From the NCBI GenBank assembly GCA_025351565.1, contig JANXVR010000177.1:1-63462 (forward strand): a DNA stretch of 63,462 nt, read 5' to 3'. A program made the position numbers and the translations under genes. Of the stretch, positions 9,860-19,994 are shown piece after piece. This DNA is from Actinomycetes bacterium (GTDB taxonomy: Bacteria; Actinomycetota; UBA4738; HRBIN12). Numbering within the stretch: the stretch's first letter is position 1; every line of letters begins with the position of its first letter. Under the pieces are notes generated by a model, which was not told the origin of the DNA, searched no databases, and saw only the letters and a list, made by a program, of their open reading frames with translations.

Positions 9860-10974
9860 GCGGCCTCGAGCCCGGCAAGTCCGCGCACCGGACTGAACGA
9901 GCGCTCCCAAGACTCGAAGGCACCGGCGCCCAAACGCTCAGCCTCCGCGTCATTCATCAAGCGTTCGGCCGCATCTGTCCAGGCCGCTGCGTCTTCGAAG
10001 GGAAGGAGGAGACCCGTAACGTCGTCCTCCACGGCTTCCGAAAGCGCGCCGATCCGCCCGGCCAGGACCGGCACCCCAGCGGCGTAGGCCTCGATGATCC
10101 CCCGGGGCGCCGCCTCGTACCACCTAGATGGAACCAGGAGTGCGCGCGCCTTCGCCACGATGTCCGCGACCTGACCGGCTTGAACCTCGCCGGCGAACTC
10201 GACGCCCGCCGGAGCGTCGCGCCGCAGTTCCTCGGCGTCGGGTCCGTCGCCGACCACCAGCAGCTTGCCTGGAGCCTTTCGCCACGCCTGGATCAGCGTG
10301 TCGACGCCCTTCTCCGGCGCGAGCCGCCCCAGGTACAGGAAGTAGTCGCCCGCGCCGGCGCGCCGGGGCGCCTCCCACGTGAAGTTCCGCTTCACATGCA
10401 CGCGGTCGGGATCGAACCCGGCGTCCACGTACTTCTGCCGAACGAAGCCGCTGACGGCGAAGAACCGCGTCACGCGGTCGAACGTCCCCGCGGTTCGGTG
10501 GAGGGTGAGCGAGGTCGCGAGCGCCGCGCTCCCGGCCGTGGAGCCACGGAAGCACCTGTAGCGAACGCCTTGCACCGGAACCTTCCCCAGGCAGAGTTCG
10601 CAGACCTTGCCGTCGCGCAGGAACGTGGCGGGCAGGCACATCAACCGGTAGTTGTGCAGGGTGATGCAGACGGCCGCACCCTCGTCGTGGGCCGTGCGAA
10701 GTGCCGCGGGTGAGAGCGTCGGGAACAGGTTGTGGAAGTGCACGACCTGCGCCCGGTGCCGCCGGATCCGGCTCCGCAGTTCTCTCTGAGGAGCCCAGAC
10801 CGCCGCCGCGCCGGTCTTCACGACATCGAACCGGCTCCCGACCTGCGGCTCCGGAGACCAGAGCATGACGTCGTGCCCGGCGTCGGCAAGGAGCTTGGCT
10901 TCGTCCTCGGCCATCCGGTTCTCGCCCGAGGTGGACCCGGACAGGTACCGCGAGTGTGCGATCAGCACGCGCAT
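9820..10974 (-). CDS. Glycosyltransferase family 4-like
   Basis: YLGRLAPEKGVDTLIQAWRKAPGKLLVVGDGP and PSRWYEAAPRGIIEAYAAGVPVLA. Confidence 0.85.
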   Translation of the reverse strand: MRVLIAHSRYLSGSTSGENRMAEDEAKLLADAGHDVMLWSPEPQVGSRFDVVKTGAAAVWAPQRELRSRIRRHRAQVVHFHNLFPTLSPAALRTAHDEGAAVCITLHNYRLMCLPATFLRDGKVCELCLGKVPVQGVRYRCFRGSTAGSAALATSLTLHRTAGTFDRVTRFFAVSGFVRQKYVDAGFDPDRVHVKRNFTWEAPRRAGAGDYFLYLGRLAPEKGVDTLIQAWRKAPGKLLVVGDGPDAEELRRDAPAGVEFAGEVQAGQVADIVAKARALLVPSRWYEAAPRGIIEAYAAGVPVLAGRIGALSEAVEDDVTGLLLPFEDAAAWTDAAERLMNDAEAERLGAGAFESWERSFSPVRGLAGLEAAYEEALAARGTNG

Positions 10975-11936
10975 CAGCGGCGGGCCTTCGGGCGCAGCGG
11001 GAGGCCGAATCCCGGGAGTAGCGGCAATGTCAGCGCCGTTGCGATCCAGCGGTCGCGCGGCGACTGTGCGCCGACCCATTCGTCGTCTTCCTTGAGCGCG
11101 ATGGTCCCGGTCCGGAATCTGCTGGGGTTGCCCGAGACGGTGTGGTTGGTGGACAGCTCCACGGTTCGCTCAGTTGAGATCGGGAGTTCGCCGGGTTTCT
11201 CGGCAACCAGGTCGACGATGCGTCGGATCGCCTGCCGGGGATCGCGGACGAAGTCGTCGTAGCGAAGCAGGATGGCGCGCCGTCCCACCTTCCGACGTAC
11301 GGCGGTCGCCGCGAGATTCACCTCGTCCCAGTTGAGGGTGGTCTTCGGAAGACTCCAGGTGGGCATCTCGGCCCGGCCTTCGCGATCGGGTTCCGCGCGC
11401 TTGCGCTGCCACGAATAGGCGACCGCGCGCGGGTCACGCACGAGATGCACGAAATACGGATCGGCGCCGGGGAGCAGCCGAAGCAGCGCCGCATCGGAGG
11501 GGTTCTTGGAGGAGTCGACGATGACGCGTGCCCCCGTCACCGTGCCGATCGCTCGGTAGAGCTGTTCGGCGGCAGCCGCGCACACGGCGAGGTTCGGATC
11601 TTTCGTTGCCAGGTCACGTGGATCACGGCCCAAGATCTTCCACGTATGGCGAACCCGAACACCGTCGTGCAACCGGCTCACCATCTCCTGCGCCGAACGC
11701 CGGCTCAGGGGGCCCTCGCCGAGATCCGTGGCGAGTACCTGGGACCAGACCGGGCAGGCACGAACGGGCAGCCCGCAGCCGCACTTGCGGTCCTCCAGCA
11801 GCCCGCGCTCCCAGACGAACCGCAGCTCGCCGGAAGAGAAGAACCCGTCAATTTCGCCCAGCACCTGGTCCAGGATCGTGCTCCCGCTGCGGGTACCCGA
11901 CATGATGTAGAGGACCTTCTGTCGCTGCCCGCTCAC
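10974..11936 (-). CDS. Sulfotransferase family protein (paralogue of 8909-9859)
   Basis: GTRSGSTILDQVL; YFVHLVRDPRAVAYSWQRK; CGCGLPVRACPVW. Confidence 0.8.
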   Translation of the reverse strand: MSGQRQKVLYIMSGTRSGSTILDQVLGEIDGFFSSGELRFVWERGLLEDRKCGCGLPVRACPVWSQVLATDLGEGPLSRRSAQEMVSRLHDGVRVRHTWKILGRDPRDLATKDPNLAVCAAAAEQLYRAIGTVTGARVIVDSSKNPSDAALLRLLPGADPYFVHLVRDPRAVAYSWQRKRAEPDREGRAEMPTWSLPKTTLNWDEVNLAATAVRRKVGRRAILLRYDDFVRDPRQAIRRIVDLVAEKPGELPISTERTVELSTNHTVSGNPSRFRTGTIALKEDDEWVGAQSPRDRWIATALTLPLLPGFGLPLRPKARR

Positions 11937-13258
11937 TGGATCTGCACCCCGCTGACGCCGCCCGGCTCCTCGTCGGCTTCAAGTTCGGCCTCGGCTAGAT
12001 GGCCTTCCTTCCCGGGCTGTGCTGGGAGTTTCCACGCCAGGACGATCAGTGCGATGCTTTCCAGCCCGTACCCGATCGCCAATCCCCACGCCGCGCCGAC
12101 GACACCGGAGCGAACGGCCAGGATGGGCGTCACGATCAGCGTGCCAACCGTCGAGATCACATGAGCGATCACCAGCGGGCGGCCACGTTTGGACGCCTTC
12201 AACAAGACGATGAACCCGATGCTCGCCGCCGCCATCAGCTGGCCGGCTGCGGTCGGCACGATCAGGCTCGTGAACGGCCGGAACTTGTTGCCGAACAGGA
12301 ACGTCAGGACGGCGCCCCCGCCAGCCGCCAGGAAGACGGTGTAGAGGCCCGTAAGCGCCGTCACGATCAACGAGAGCTTGACCGCCGTAGAACGCGCGAG
12401 CCGTGAGGACTCCTTGAACGCCCTCGTCATCATCGGGAGGCTGGGGAGCGTGATCGAGGGACCAAGCACGGACAGGGGCGCGAAGACCGAGTTCGTCGCC
12501 TTCAAGCCGCCCAGCGCGGCGGCGCCCAGAAGCGGCGCGAGGATGAACACCGTTCCCTGCGTACCCAGATTCGAAGCCAAGCGGTCGGCCGCGAACCACT
12601 TGCCGATCGGCCAGTTCTCGCTGCGCCACCACGCCCAGGTGCCGGCCAGCTCCGCCGGACGGATCTTCGTCTGGAAGAAGCCGAGCGCCATCGCGATCGC
12701 CGCGCCCAAGCCCCAACTCCCGACCACCGCCCAGTCCGTGTGGATGGCGAAGGCGAGCGGCATGGACACCAGCATGCCGACGACCCAGGTTGCGTCGTTG
12801 GTCACAGCGCGCGCGTTCTGGTTGTCCCGGAACAGGATGTAGCGCCACACATCCTGCAGGAGCACGAACGGCATCCAAGGCCCGAAGATCAGGAAGCCGC
12901 GCCCAACCGGGCCCCCAAGGATCAGGCCCGTGATGACGAGCACGCCACCGATCGCCACACCGGTCGTCAGGCTCAAGGTGACCGCGCGGCGCGACAGCCG
13001 CTTGCGTTCTTCCAGGGGCAGGGTGGACGTGACCACCGTGTGCGGTTCGGTGATGAGCGCCCGCTGGAAGATGACCGACAGGACGTAGGCAGAGAACCCC
13101 AGGGACACGACTCCGAGCGCACTGGCTCCGAGCCAACGTCCGGCGATGATGGTCAGCCCGAAGTTCGTCGCGGAGGAGAAGACCTGGTCGGCGAACCCCC
13201 AGCCGACCTTCCGGCCGGCCTTCGGGTTCTGGTTGGCCGCGGCATCCACGGCGCTCAC
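11933..13258 (-). CDS. Polysaccharide flippase-like (Wzx/MATE-type) membrane protein
   Basis: Multi-TM, N-terminal GWGFADQVFSSATNFGLTIIAGRWLG typical of polysaccharide exporters. Confidence 0.75.
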   Translation of the reverse strand: MSAVDAAANQNPKAGRKVGWGFADQVFSSATNFGLTIIAGRWLGASALGVVSLGFSAYVLSVIFQRALITEPHTVVTSTLPLEERKRLSRRAVTLSLTTGVAIGGVLVITGLILGGPVGRGFLIFGPWMPFVLLQDVWRYILFRDNQNARAVTNDATWVVGMLVSMPLAFAIHTDWAVVGSWGLGAAIAMALGFFQTKIRPAELAGTWAWWRSENWPIGKWFAADRLASNLGTQGTVFILAPLLGAAALGGLKATNSVFAPLSVLGPSITLPSLPMMTRAFKESSRLARSTAVKLSLIVTALTGLYTVFLAAGGGAVLTFLFGNKFRPFTSLIVPTAAGQLMAAASIGFIVLLKASKRGRPLVIAHVISTVGTLIVTPILAVRSGVVGAAWGLAIGYGLESIALIVLAWKLPAQPGKEGHLAEAELEADEEPGGVSGVQIQ

Positions 13259-14019
13259 GCCGCCGGGGGTTCTGCTCCGGGCGCCATCGCCTGGTACCCA
13301 CGGGCCGCGCGCTCACGCAGGGCCGCGACCTCGGGAGCCATGAACCGGGCGCGGATCGACTCCTTCTCGACCGCGCGCTCGGAGGAGGGACGAGCAACGG
13401 TGTGCTCCTCGACAGAACCGAACCGCTGCACGTTCCGAACCTCGATGGCATCGAAACAACGCTGCACGTTCTCCTCGGTGTGGTCGAACTCAGCGAAGGA
13501 GGTACCGAACCGTTCGTTCAGCCGGCGGATCACCGAACCGAAGTCGGACGTCACCTGCGTGAACTCACCCACGACGAAGCGGTCGAGGTAGGGGTACACA
13601 CTCTCGTAGAAACGGATGTAGTTCGAGATCGCCTGCCGCGCCGTGGCATAGGGAAGCCGGACCATGTGGGACAAGATGGTCTCTTCCGGCGAACGGACCA
13701 GCACGATGGTGGGGACGCCCGAGCGAACGGCGGCGATGATCTGTGCGGCGGCGTGCAGATGGTGGGCCACGTTGACGGGCTCCGGTTGGGCCATCTGGAA
13801 CGCGGTTACCGCGAACGTGTTGGCCGACCTCTGGAACCCATCGATGACTACCTGCGTGGCCCCTTGTTCGAAGACCTTGCCAACGTTGCCCGCATAGCGC
13901 CGACGCGCGAGCGGCAGATAGACGCCGGGGCGAGACGAGAGCACGCTGCGAACGCTGTACCGGGCGCGGGCGCGGGCAACCGCGAGCGACCCCGTCTGCG
14001 CGAGCGGCGACGCAGTCAT
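13255..14019 (-). CDS. Sulfotransferase-like protein
   Basis: VIDGFQRSANTFAVTAFQ; TIVLVRSPEETILSHMVR. Confidence 0.65.
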   Translation of the reverse strand: MTASPLAQTGSLAVARARARYSVRSVLSSRPGVYLPLARRRYAGNVGKVFEQGATQVVIDGFQRSANTFAVTAFQMAQPEPVNVAHHLHAAAQIIAAVRSGVPTIVLVRSPEETILSHMVRLPYATARQAISNYIRFYESVYPYLDRFVVGEFTQVTSDFGSVIRRLNERFGTSFAEFDHTEENVQRCFDAIEVRNVQRFGSVEEHTVARPSSERAVEKESIRARFMAPEVAALRERAARGYQAMAPGAEPPAA

Positions 14020-14023
14020 GGGC

Positions 14024-15529
14024 TCAGCCACCGGCACTCCCGGAGGACGCACCGACGGGCACGAGGTCCGGATGCGTCCAGTCCAGCCCGACGCGCCCAC
14101 CGGTGTTGACCACCCGCAGATCTTGGTCCGTCGGTTCATCGGGCCTTCGCTTCCGGGCACCCAGGGTCAAGATCAAGAAGAGCATCGACTCAACGCTGAG
14201 GGCTTCGAACGACGTCCCGGTCGCGCTCCGGATCACGAGGATCGAGATCAACAGAAATGGAACCAGCCGTCCCTTGCGGACGGCGGTCATGAACGTGCGC
14301 CAACCCAACAGGACCACCGCGGATACGAGCAGCGCCGTACCCGCTACGCCCGTCCCCACGAGCGCTTCGACCCATGTGCTGTGCAGGGTCGAGGTGAACC
14401 CCCGCCCCAGGCCTTGGAGCACGTCGAACCGACTCGCCGTCTCCAGCCCGTTGCCGATGATCGGAGAGTGCTTCCACACGGGGATGGCGGCCGACCAGAG
14501 CACGTTGCGCCCTGAGAGGTGCGAGGCAACGCCAGCGCTCTGCCCGCGAAGCAGGAACGACAGCACGCCCGGGATCGCGACCGACGCCGCAGCCCCGACG
14601 GCCAGCGCCCCCAACCACAACCACTTCCTCCGCACGGCCAGGAGCAGCACGATGCCGATCGCCATGGCGACGTACCCCGTTCGATACTGGGCGAACAACA
14701 GCGAGACTGCTCCGAACCCCGAAAGCGCGAGCGATGCCCGCCGAGACCGGATGATGCGATCCTGGCCGATCCCGATCCAGCTGGCGAGCCCCCAGAAGAA
14801 GAGGACGACGCCGTACTCTCCGATCCTGTCGGTCGACATGGACGGGAAGATGCCTTCGATCCGGTAGGGGAAGGGACTGGTCGTGTGTCGCAGCGCTTGA
14901 TGCGGCGAAACCACTACCCAGAACCACACCGTGCTCAGGTGCGACACCATGAACCACAGCACGACCTTCTCGAGCCGGCGGACCGCCTCCGCGCCCGCCG
15001 TTTGGTAGGCGCCCACGATGACCGCAAGGAGCGCGAGGAGGTTCGCGGCGCGGAAAGCGGTGAGCGACGGGAAAGACGATGCAGACACGCCCAGCGTCAC
15101 CACGCCGATATAGAGAACGTAGAGCCACAGGGGAAGCGCTCCGCGGAGACGTCCGAAGAGGCCGCGAACGTCCCCTCGGAGGATCGCGATGATGCCCAGC
15201 AGGCCGCCGATGCCCAACGCGGCCAGGCGCAAGAGGCCCGCGGCGTCCAAAGGCGTGCTCGCCAGCGATGTGGTGTCGCGGAGCCGCCACACGATGGTTG
15301 AGAACAGCACGAGCAGCGCCGGGACCTCGATCCCCAGATAGCCGGGGAGGGCGACGACCCGCTTGCCGATGATCACCAGGAACAACACCGCGGCAAGGGC
15401 TCCGAACGCGATCGCAACCGCGTTGCTTCCCGCGAGGGCGATGGCCATCCCTACCAACGCGCCCACCGCGAGCGTGGCGACGGCGGTCGAGACGGGCCGG
15501 CGAAGAACCCCTGGTGTCACCCGGCCCAC
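14024..15529 (-). CDS. O-antigen ligase/polymerase-like membrane protein
   Basis: Multi-TM; WSAAIPVWKHSPIIGNGLETASRF...HSTWVEALVGTGVAGTALLVSAVV typical of Wzy/WaaL family; GTG start at 15529. Confidence 0.75.
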   Translation of the reverse strand: MGRVTPGVLRRPVSTAVATLAVGALVGMAIALAGSNAVAIAFGALAAVLFLVIIGKRVVALPGYLGIEVPALLVLFSTIVWRLRDTTSLASTPLDAAGLLRLAALGIGGLLGIIAILRGDVRGLFGRLRGALPLWLYVLYIGVVTLGVSASSFPSLTAFRAANLLALLAVIVGAYQTAGAEAVRRLEKVVLWFMVSHLSTVWFWVVVSPHQALRHTTSPFPYRIEGIFPSMSTDRIGEYGVVLFFWGLASWIGIGQDRIIRSRRASLALSGFGAVSLLFAQYRTGYVAMAIGIVLLLAVRRKWLWLGALAVGAAASVAIPGVLSFLLRGQSAGVASHLSGRNVLWSAAIPVWKHSPIIGNGLETASRFDVLQGLGRGFTSTLHSTWVEALVGTGVAGTALLVSAVVLLGWRTFMTAVRKGRLVPFLLISILVIRSATGTSFEALSVESMLFLILTLGARKRRPDEPTDQDLRVVNTGGRVGLDWTHPDLVPVGASSGSAGG

Positions 15530-15534
15530 GGCGC

Positions 15535-17079
15535 TCAGTGTTTCGGTCCTTCCTCGACCGTCACCCCGGCCCGGACGCCGTTCTGCACGGTGCCGAGGAT
15601 CGACGAGCCGGCGCTCCGCAAGGTCGCCAACGCCGCCCGAAGCTCCTTCGCAGCCGCAGCATCGGGGTTCACGACGACGATGGCTCCGTCGACCGCAGGC
15701 CCGATGATCGCGGCAACCTCGGCGCTGCCGACCGCCGGAGTATCGATGATCACGAAGTCGTACGCCTGGTGCATGTGGTCCAGGTAGGTGCCGTCGCGGA
15801 ACGCCGCCGCAAGCGTGGCGACCTCCCCCTGCGTCGCACCCGCGGGTAGGAGCCGGAGATCGGGAACGAGCGTATCCACGGTCGTCTCGCCCAGCGAGCC
15901 CGACCCCTGCAAGAGCGCACTCAGGCCGGTGATCGGCTCCAGCATAAACACCCGGTCGAGAGCTGGTGCGCCGAGACATAGGTCAACCAGGCATACCTTC
16001 CGTCCGATCGCGGCGAGCGCAACGCCAAGGTTTGCAGCGATCGTGGTCTTGCCTTCCCCGGCCGCCGCGCTCGTGATCATGACCGTGTGGACCTGTTCCT
16101 TCGTCGACAGGTAGACGACGTTGGTCGCAAGGGCCCTGAATGCTTCCTTCGCCCCTCCGACCTGCAGGTCTTCGCGGATCAGATGGATCCCTGGTTCCTT
16201 GTGCGTGGACCAGGCCATGACCCACGGAACCTCGGCCAGCGTCGGGGCGTTGGAGAGCGCCTGCAACTCCTGGCGATCCTTGATCTTGTCGCCGAGCGCG
16301 TCTCCGGAGAAGGCCAAGAGCACCCCGAGGGCCAGGCTGCCCACGCCAGCTGCCAGCAGGTTGTGCGGCCAGCTCGGACTGACCGGATGCGTCGGCGGCG
16401 CGGCCACCCGGATCACGTTCGCCGAGGTTTGCACGCTCGAGCTCACCAGAGCGATATGCGCCTGGAGGTCGGCCTGCGTGGCCTTCAGCACCGTCTCCTT
16501 GTGCCGATATGCCGCTATGGTCCCCTTCGAACCTCCTGCGGCGATCTGCTTCGTCAGGGTCGCGATCGTTGCGGTCACGTTCGCAAGCTGTGTCCGCAGA
16601 AGATCCGTTGCGTTGCCCAGCGAGGTCTGTGCCTGGTCGGTCTTGAACTTCACGTAGGCGTCGGCGAAACCATTCGCGATCAGCGCGGCCTGTTTCGGGT
16701 CGCCGTCGTTGTAGACGATGTTCAGGATCGTCGAACCGCTGGGCACGGAGACCTTCACGTGCTTCAAGAGGGCGGTCGTCGCTATCGACAACCCTAGGTT
16801 CTTGATCACCGGACCTGCGACGGCGGGCGAGGCAACGAGCAACTTCTCCGTGGTCAGATCCGCCTGGTTATTCTTGCCCGAGCCGGCCGACGATGAGGTG
16901 GATGCGACCAGGACCTGCGCGGTGGCCTCATACGCCGGATGCTGGATCGCCGTGTAGCCGGCCGTGACGGAGACGACCGCCACGAACACACGGATGATCG
17001 TCCACTTCTTTGCCCGGATCACCCTCACGTACTCCCCGATCTCGGAGGTCCCGCGCGCGCGGGCCGACGCGGCGCTCAC
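15535..17079 (-). CDS. Wzz / BY-kinase-like polysaccharide co-polymerase
   Basis: Wzz N-terminal region; Walker A ITSAAAGEGKTTIAANLG; divergent Walker A' CLVDLCLG; GTG start overlaps upstream stop. Confidence 0.8.
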   Translation of the reverse strand: MSAASARARGTSEIGEYVRVIRAKKWTIIRVFVAVVSVTAGYTAIQHPAYEATAQVLVASTSSSAGSGKNNQADLTTEKLLVASPAVAGPVIKNLGLSIATTALLKHVKVSVPSGSTILNIVYNDGDPKQAALIANGFADAYVKFKTDQAQTSLGNATDLLRTQLANVTATIATLTKQIAAGGSKGTIAAYRHKETVLKATQADLQAHIALVSSSVQTSANVIRVAAPPTHPVSPSWPHNLLAAGVGSLALGVLLAFSGDALGDKIKDRQELQALSNAPTLAEVPWVMAWSTHKEPGIHLIREDLQVGGAKEAFRALATNVVYLSTKEQVHTVMITSAAAGEGKTTIAANLGVALAAIGRKVCLVDLCLGAPALDRVFMLEPITGLSALLQGSGSLGETTVDTLVPDLRLLPAGATQGEVATLAAAFRDGTYLDHMHQAYDFVIIDTPAVGSAEVAAIIGPAVDGAIVVVNPDAAAAKELRAALATLRSAGSSILGTVQNGVRAGVTVEEGPKH

Positions 17080-17921
17080 GAGTCTGCCCTCAGCGATCCG
17101 GTGGGCCCGTAACCGTACTGCTCCAAACGCCCCTGGACGGTTTCCTCGAAGAGCTTCTCCAACTCCGGGTCGAACGAGTCGCGCCACCCACCGATCGAAC
17201 CCTTGCGGAACGTCGGGCTGTCGGAGGAGAAGAGCCGCGCGCACACGGACCGAACCAGCGCTGGATCGTCGGGAAGCCGCAGATGCCGGTAGATGCCGCG
17301 AACCGCGGCCTCCTGGGTGGCCGCGTCCCCGCCCCCACCTGGGCCCACGAGGTCCTCGAACCGGACAGCGAGCGCGCCGCTGGTCAACCACCCCGCGTAT
17401 CGGTCCAGCCGTTCGGCGATCCCCAACACGCCGCGCGTGGGATCGCCCTGGATCGACAGCATCAAACGGTCGCGGTCACTCGCCTGATCCGCGAACACGC
17501 CGTGCTGACGGTGCTTCGTCTCTCTGGTTACGAAGTGTGTCTGGGACACGACGGTATCCCGAGGGTCTCTCATCAGGAAGACGGTCCGCACGCCGTGCTT
17601 CTCCAGGGCCGTCGGGAACTCAGGTCGGAAGCTGAGGTGAGAAACCAGGGTCTGCCCTGGATGTAGGTTCGTCACGATGGCTTCGAGGCTCCTCCATCGG
17701 ACGACGTTCCCGTCTCCGATGGTCGGAAGGAGCTTGCGATATAGGCGCGGGTGCAGGCAGATCGCCCGCTCCAGCAGGTGGGTTCCGGCCTTCGGGATGC
17801 TTACGCAGAACACCTTGGGTGCGTCCCGGTCGAGCAACCGAAGGCGGAGATCGCCGGGCAGCAGCCCGAAACGCTGGAGAGTCCAGAACTTCCGCTTCAT
17901 CGACCCGGCCCTGGTTGTCAT
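17076..17921 (-). CDS. Sulfotransferase
   Basis: VFCVSIPKAGTHLLERAI; TVFLMRDPRDTVVSQTHFV. Confidence 0.75.
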   Translation of the reverse strand: MTTRAGSMKRKFWTLQRFGLLPGDLRLRLLDRDAPKVFCVSIPKAGTHLLERAICLHPRLYRKLLPTIGDGNVVRWRSLEAIVTNLHPGQTLVSHLSFRPEFPTALEKHGVRTVFLMRDPRDTVVSQTHFVTRETKHRQHGVFADQASDRDRLMLSIQGDPTRGVLGIAERLDRYAGWLTSGALAVRFEDLVGPGGGGDAATQEAAVRGIYRHLRLPDDPALVRSVCARLFSSDSPTFRKGSIGGWRDSFDPELEKLFEETVQGRLEQYGYGPTGSLRADS

Positions 17922-18079
17922 CGGCGCTCGCCCGGCGTCCGGCCTAGTGCTTCTGACGCAAGCGGGGACCCCACCCGTTGGGAGAAGTCCCGCCTTTCGC
18001 TCGTCAAGGGGCCTACGAACCCCCCCGATATGACTGGACACAGCCACGTTTCGAACGGGCAACGAGCAAGGAGATCGCG

Positions 18080-19117
18080 ATGGGCAGGACCGCGAAGGAC
18101 CAGGCGGCCATAGTCACGACGACGATGGATCGACGACGCTTCTTGGCGCTGTCGACCATGGCGGGGGCCGGTCTCACGGTCGCGTCGTCCCTCTCGTGGC
18201 CCGCTACGAAGGCGTTCGCCAGGAGCCGCCCCCGGACCCCAAGCCGCCCGTTGTTCGGTGCCTACTGCCGCCCCACCGGATCGCAGTCCTGGGAAGACGC
18301 GCTGGCCAGCCTCGAGACCGAAGCCGGGCGGACGATGTCCATCACCCGGCACTACTACCGCTGGGACGAGGCTGTCCCGGACGATTTCGCCCGGTCCGCG
18401 GCTGCGGGCGGGCGCGTTCCGTTCGTCTCGATCCACGCTTTCACGAAAAAGGGGGTCTACATCCCCTGGGCCGAGATCGCCGCCGGAGTTCACGACGACC
18501 AGCTCAAGACATGGGCGACCAGCCTGCAGAGCTGGGGAGTGAAGGGCTACCTCAACTTCCATCACGAGCCCGAGAACGACCTGGCGTGCGGCACCGGCCC
18601 CGACTTCACGGCCGCGTTCGCTCACGTCCAGTCCGTCTTCGACGCCCAAGGCGTCACGAATTTCACCTGGGGCGTGAGCTTGATGGCCTCCACCCTGAAG
18701 GGCGGTCACGGCGGGGCCGACCAGTGGCTCCCCGACCCGAGCCTGTACAGGGTTCTCATCGTCGACGGCTACAACAGGTTCCCGAGCGATGCGGCCTCCA
18801 GCCACTGGCGATCCTTCGGGGAGATCTTCAAGACCGCCCACGAGCAGGCCCAGGCGCGCGGCAAGCACCTCCTGATCGGCGAATACGGCACCGTGGAGCA
18901 GACCGCCGGCGGGTACCGGAACGGATCCCCGACGGCCAAGGCGCAGTGGCTTGCCGACGCGGCCGCCACGATGAAGACATGGCCGGAGGTCGTCGGCGCG
19001 ATCTACTCCCACACCACTGCGGTCTATGGCGGCCAAGTGATGGACTACTGGGCGGACTCGTCCGCCCCATCGCTCACCGCGTTCACCGATTGCGGACATG
19101 ACACCTTCTTCTCTTAG
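18080..19117 (+). CDS. Tat-exported GH26-like glycoside hydrolase (paralogue of 6517-7482)
   Basis: MDRRRFLALSTMAGAG Tat signal; NFHHEPEND, IGEYGT motifs. Confidence 0.7.
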   Translation: MGRTAKDQAAIVTTTMDRRRFLALSTMAGAGLTVASSLSWPATKAFARSRPRTPSRPLFGAYCRPTGSQSWEDALASLETEAGRTMSITRHYYRWDEAVPDDFARSAAAGGRVPFVSIHAFTKKGVYIPWAEIAAGVHDDQLKTWATSLQSWGVKGYLNFHHEPENDLACGTGPDFTAAFAHVQSVFDAQGVTNFTWGVSLMASTLKGGHGGADQWLPDPSLYRVLIVDGYNRFPSDAASSHWRSFGEIFKTAHEQAQARGKHLLIGEYGTVEQTAGGYRNGSPTAKAQWLADAAATMKTWPEVVGAIYSHTTAVYGGQVMDYWADSSAPSLTAFTDCGHDTFFS

Positions 19118-19164
19118 GGTCTGAAGGGACGCCGAACAATCGTACGAGTCCGGCGTCAGGTTCA

Positions 19165-19992
19165 CTACGATGCTCCCGGCCGGCCTCGTCCCCGCAGGCG
19201 GTCCAGCGCAACCCCAACCACGAACTGGGAGTTCCCGACGAGATAGCGCTTCCACAGCCGGCGCGGGTCCATCGCGAGCCGATGCACCCACTCGAGGCCA
19301 ACCCGCCGCATCCACGCCGGTGCCCGCTTGAGGTCCCCCGCCACGAAGTCGAACGCCGCGCCGACGCACAGGATCACAGGCGCCGCCCGCATCGCCCGGA
19401 GCTCGGAGGCGACGATGTCCTGTTTCGGTGCTCCCAGACCCACCCATACGGCCTGGGCCCCGGACTCCTGCATCCGCCGGACGCTGGCCTTCCGCTCTTC
19501 CTGGGAGATGGCGCGGAACGGTGGCGACTCCGCGCCCACGATCAAGATGCCCGGATACGTCTTCTCGAGCTGGCGCTGAAGCCGTTCGAGTGTTCCAGGC
19601 GTGCCGCCGTAGAGGTAGTGACGCAGTCCCTGCTCCACCCCCCACGTCGCCGCGAGATGGAGTCCCTCGGTCCCGGCGAGCCGCTCGGTCTGCCCGCCGG
19701 ACATCCGGACCGCCCAGGCCACCGGCAGACCGTCCGGGACATTCAACGACCCCTTGTTCAGGATCGCCCGGTAGCCCGAGTCCCGCCGGGCCTCGACCGT
19801 GGGATGCGCCGCGAAGAAGTGCACGACATGACTGTGCCCGCAGGACAGGAACGTGGCGAGCGTGTTCACGTAGTTCGCAGGGGTCAGGGCGTCGATACGC
19901 ACGCCGTTGACCATCGGCCCTTCGTGCCGCTCACGACACCGCCGATCAAGCCGGGGGAGCAGCGTTCCGTCACTGGCCGCGACGACCGACAC
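19165..19992 (-). CDS. WecG/TagA/CpsF family glycosyltransferase (start uncertain)
   Basis: PDGLPVAWAVR; LYGGTPGTLERLQRQLEKTYPGI; VWVGLGAPKQD; GVGAAFDF-like motifs. Confidence 0.85.
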   Translation of the reverse strand: MSVVAASDGTLLPRLDRRCRERHEGPMVNGVRIDALTPANYVNTLATFLSCGHSHVVHFFAAHPTVEARRDSGYRAILNKGSLNVPDGLPVAWAVRMSGGQTERLAGTEGLHLAATWGVEQGLRHYLYGGTPGTLERLQRQLEKTYPGILIVGAESPPFRAISQEERKASVRRMQESGAQAVWVGLGAPKQDIVASELRAMRAAPVILCVGAAFDFVAGDLKRAPAWMRRVGLEWVHRLAMDPRRLWKRYLVGNSQFVVGVALDRLRGRGRPGAS

Positions 19993-19994
19993 CC

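Noticed and set aside
17918-19645. 575-aa minus-strand ORF opposite the second GH26-like gene
   Set aside because: Shadow ORF; real genes on both sides explain the region.
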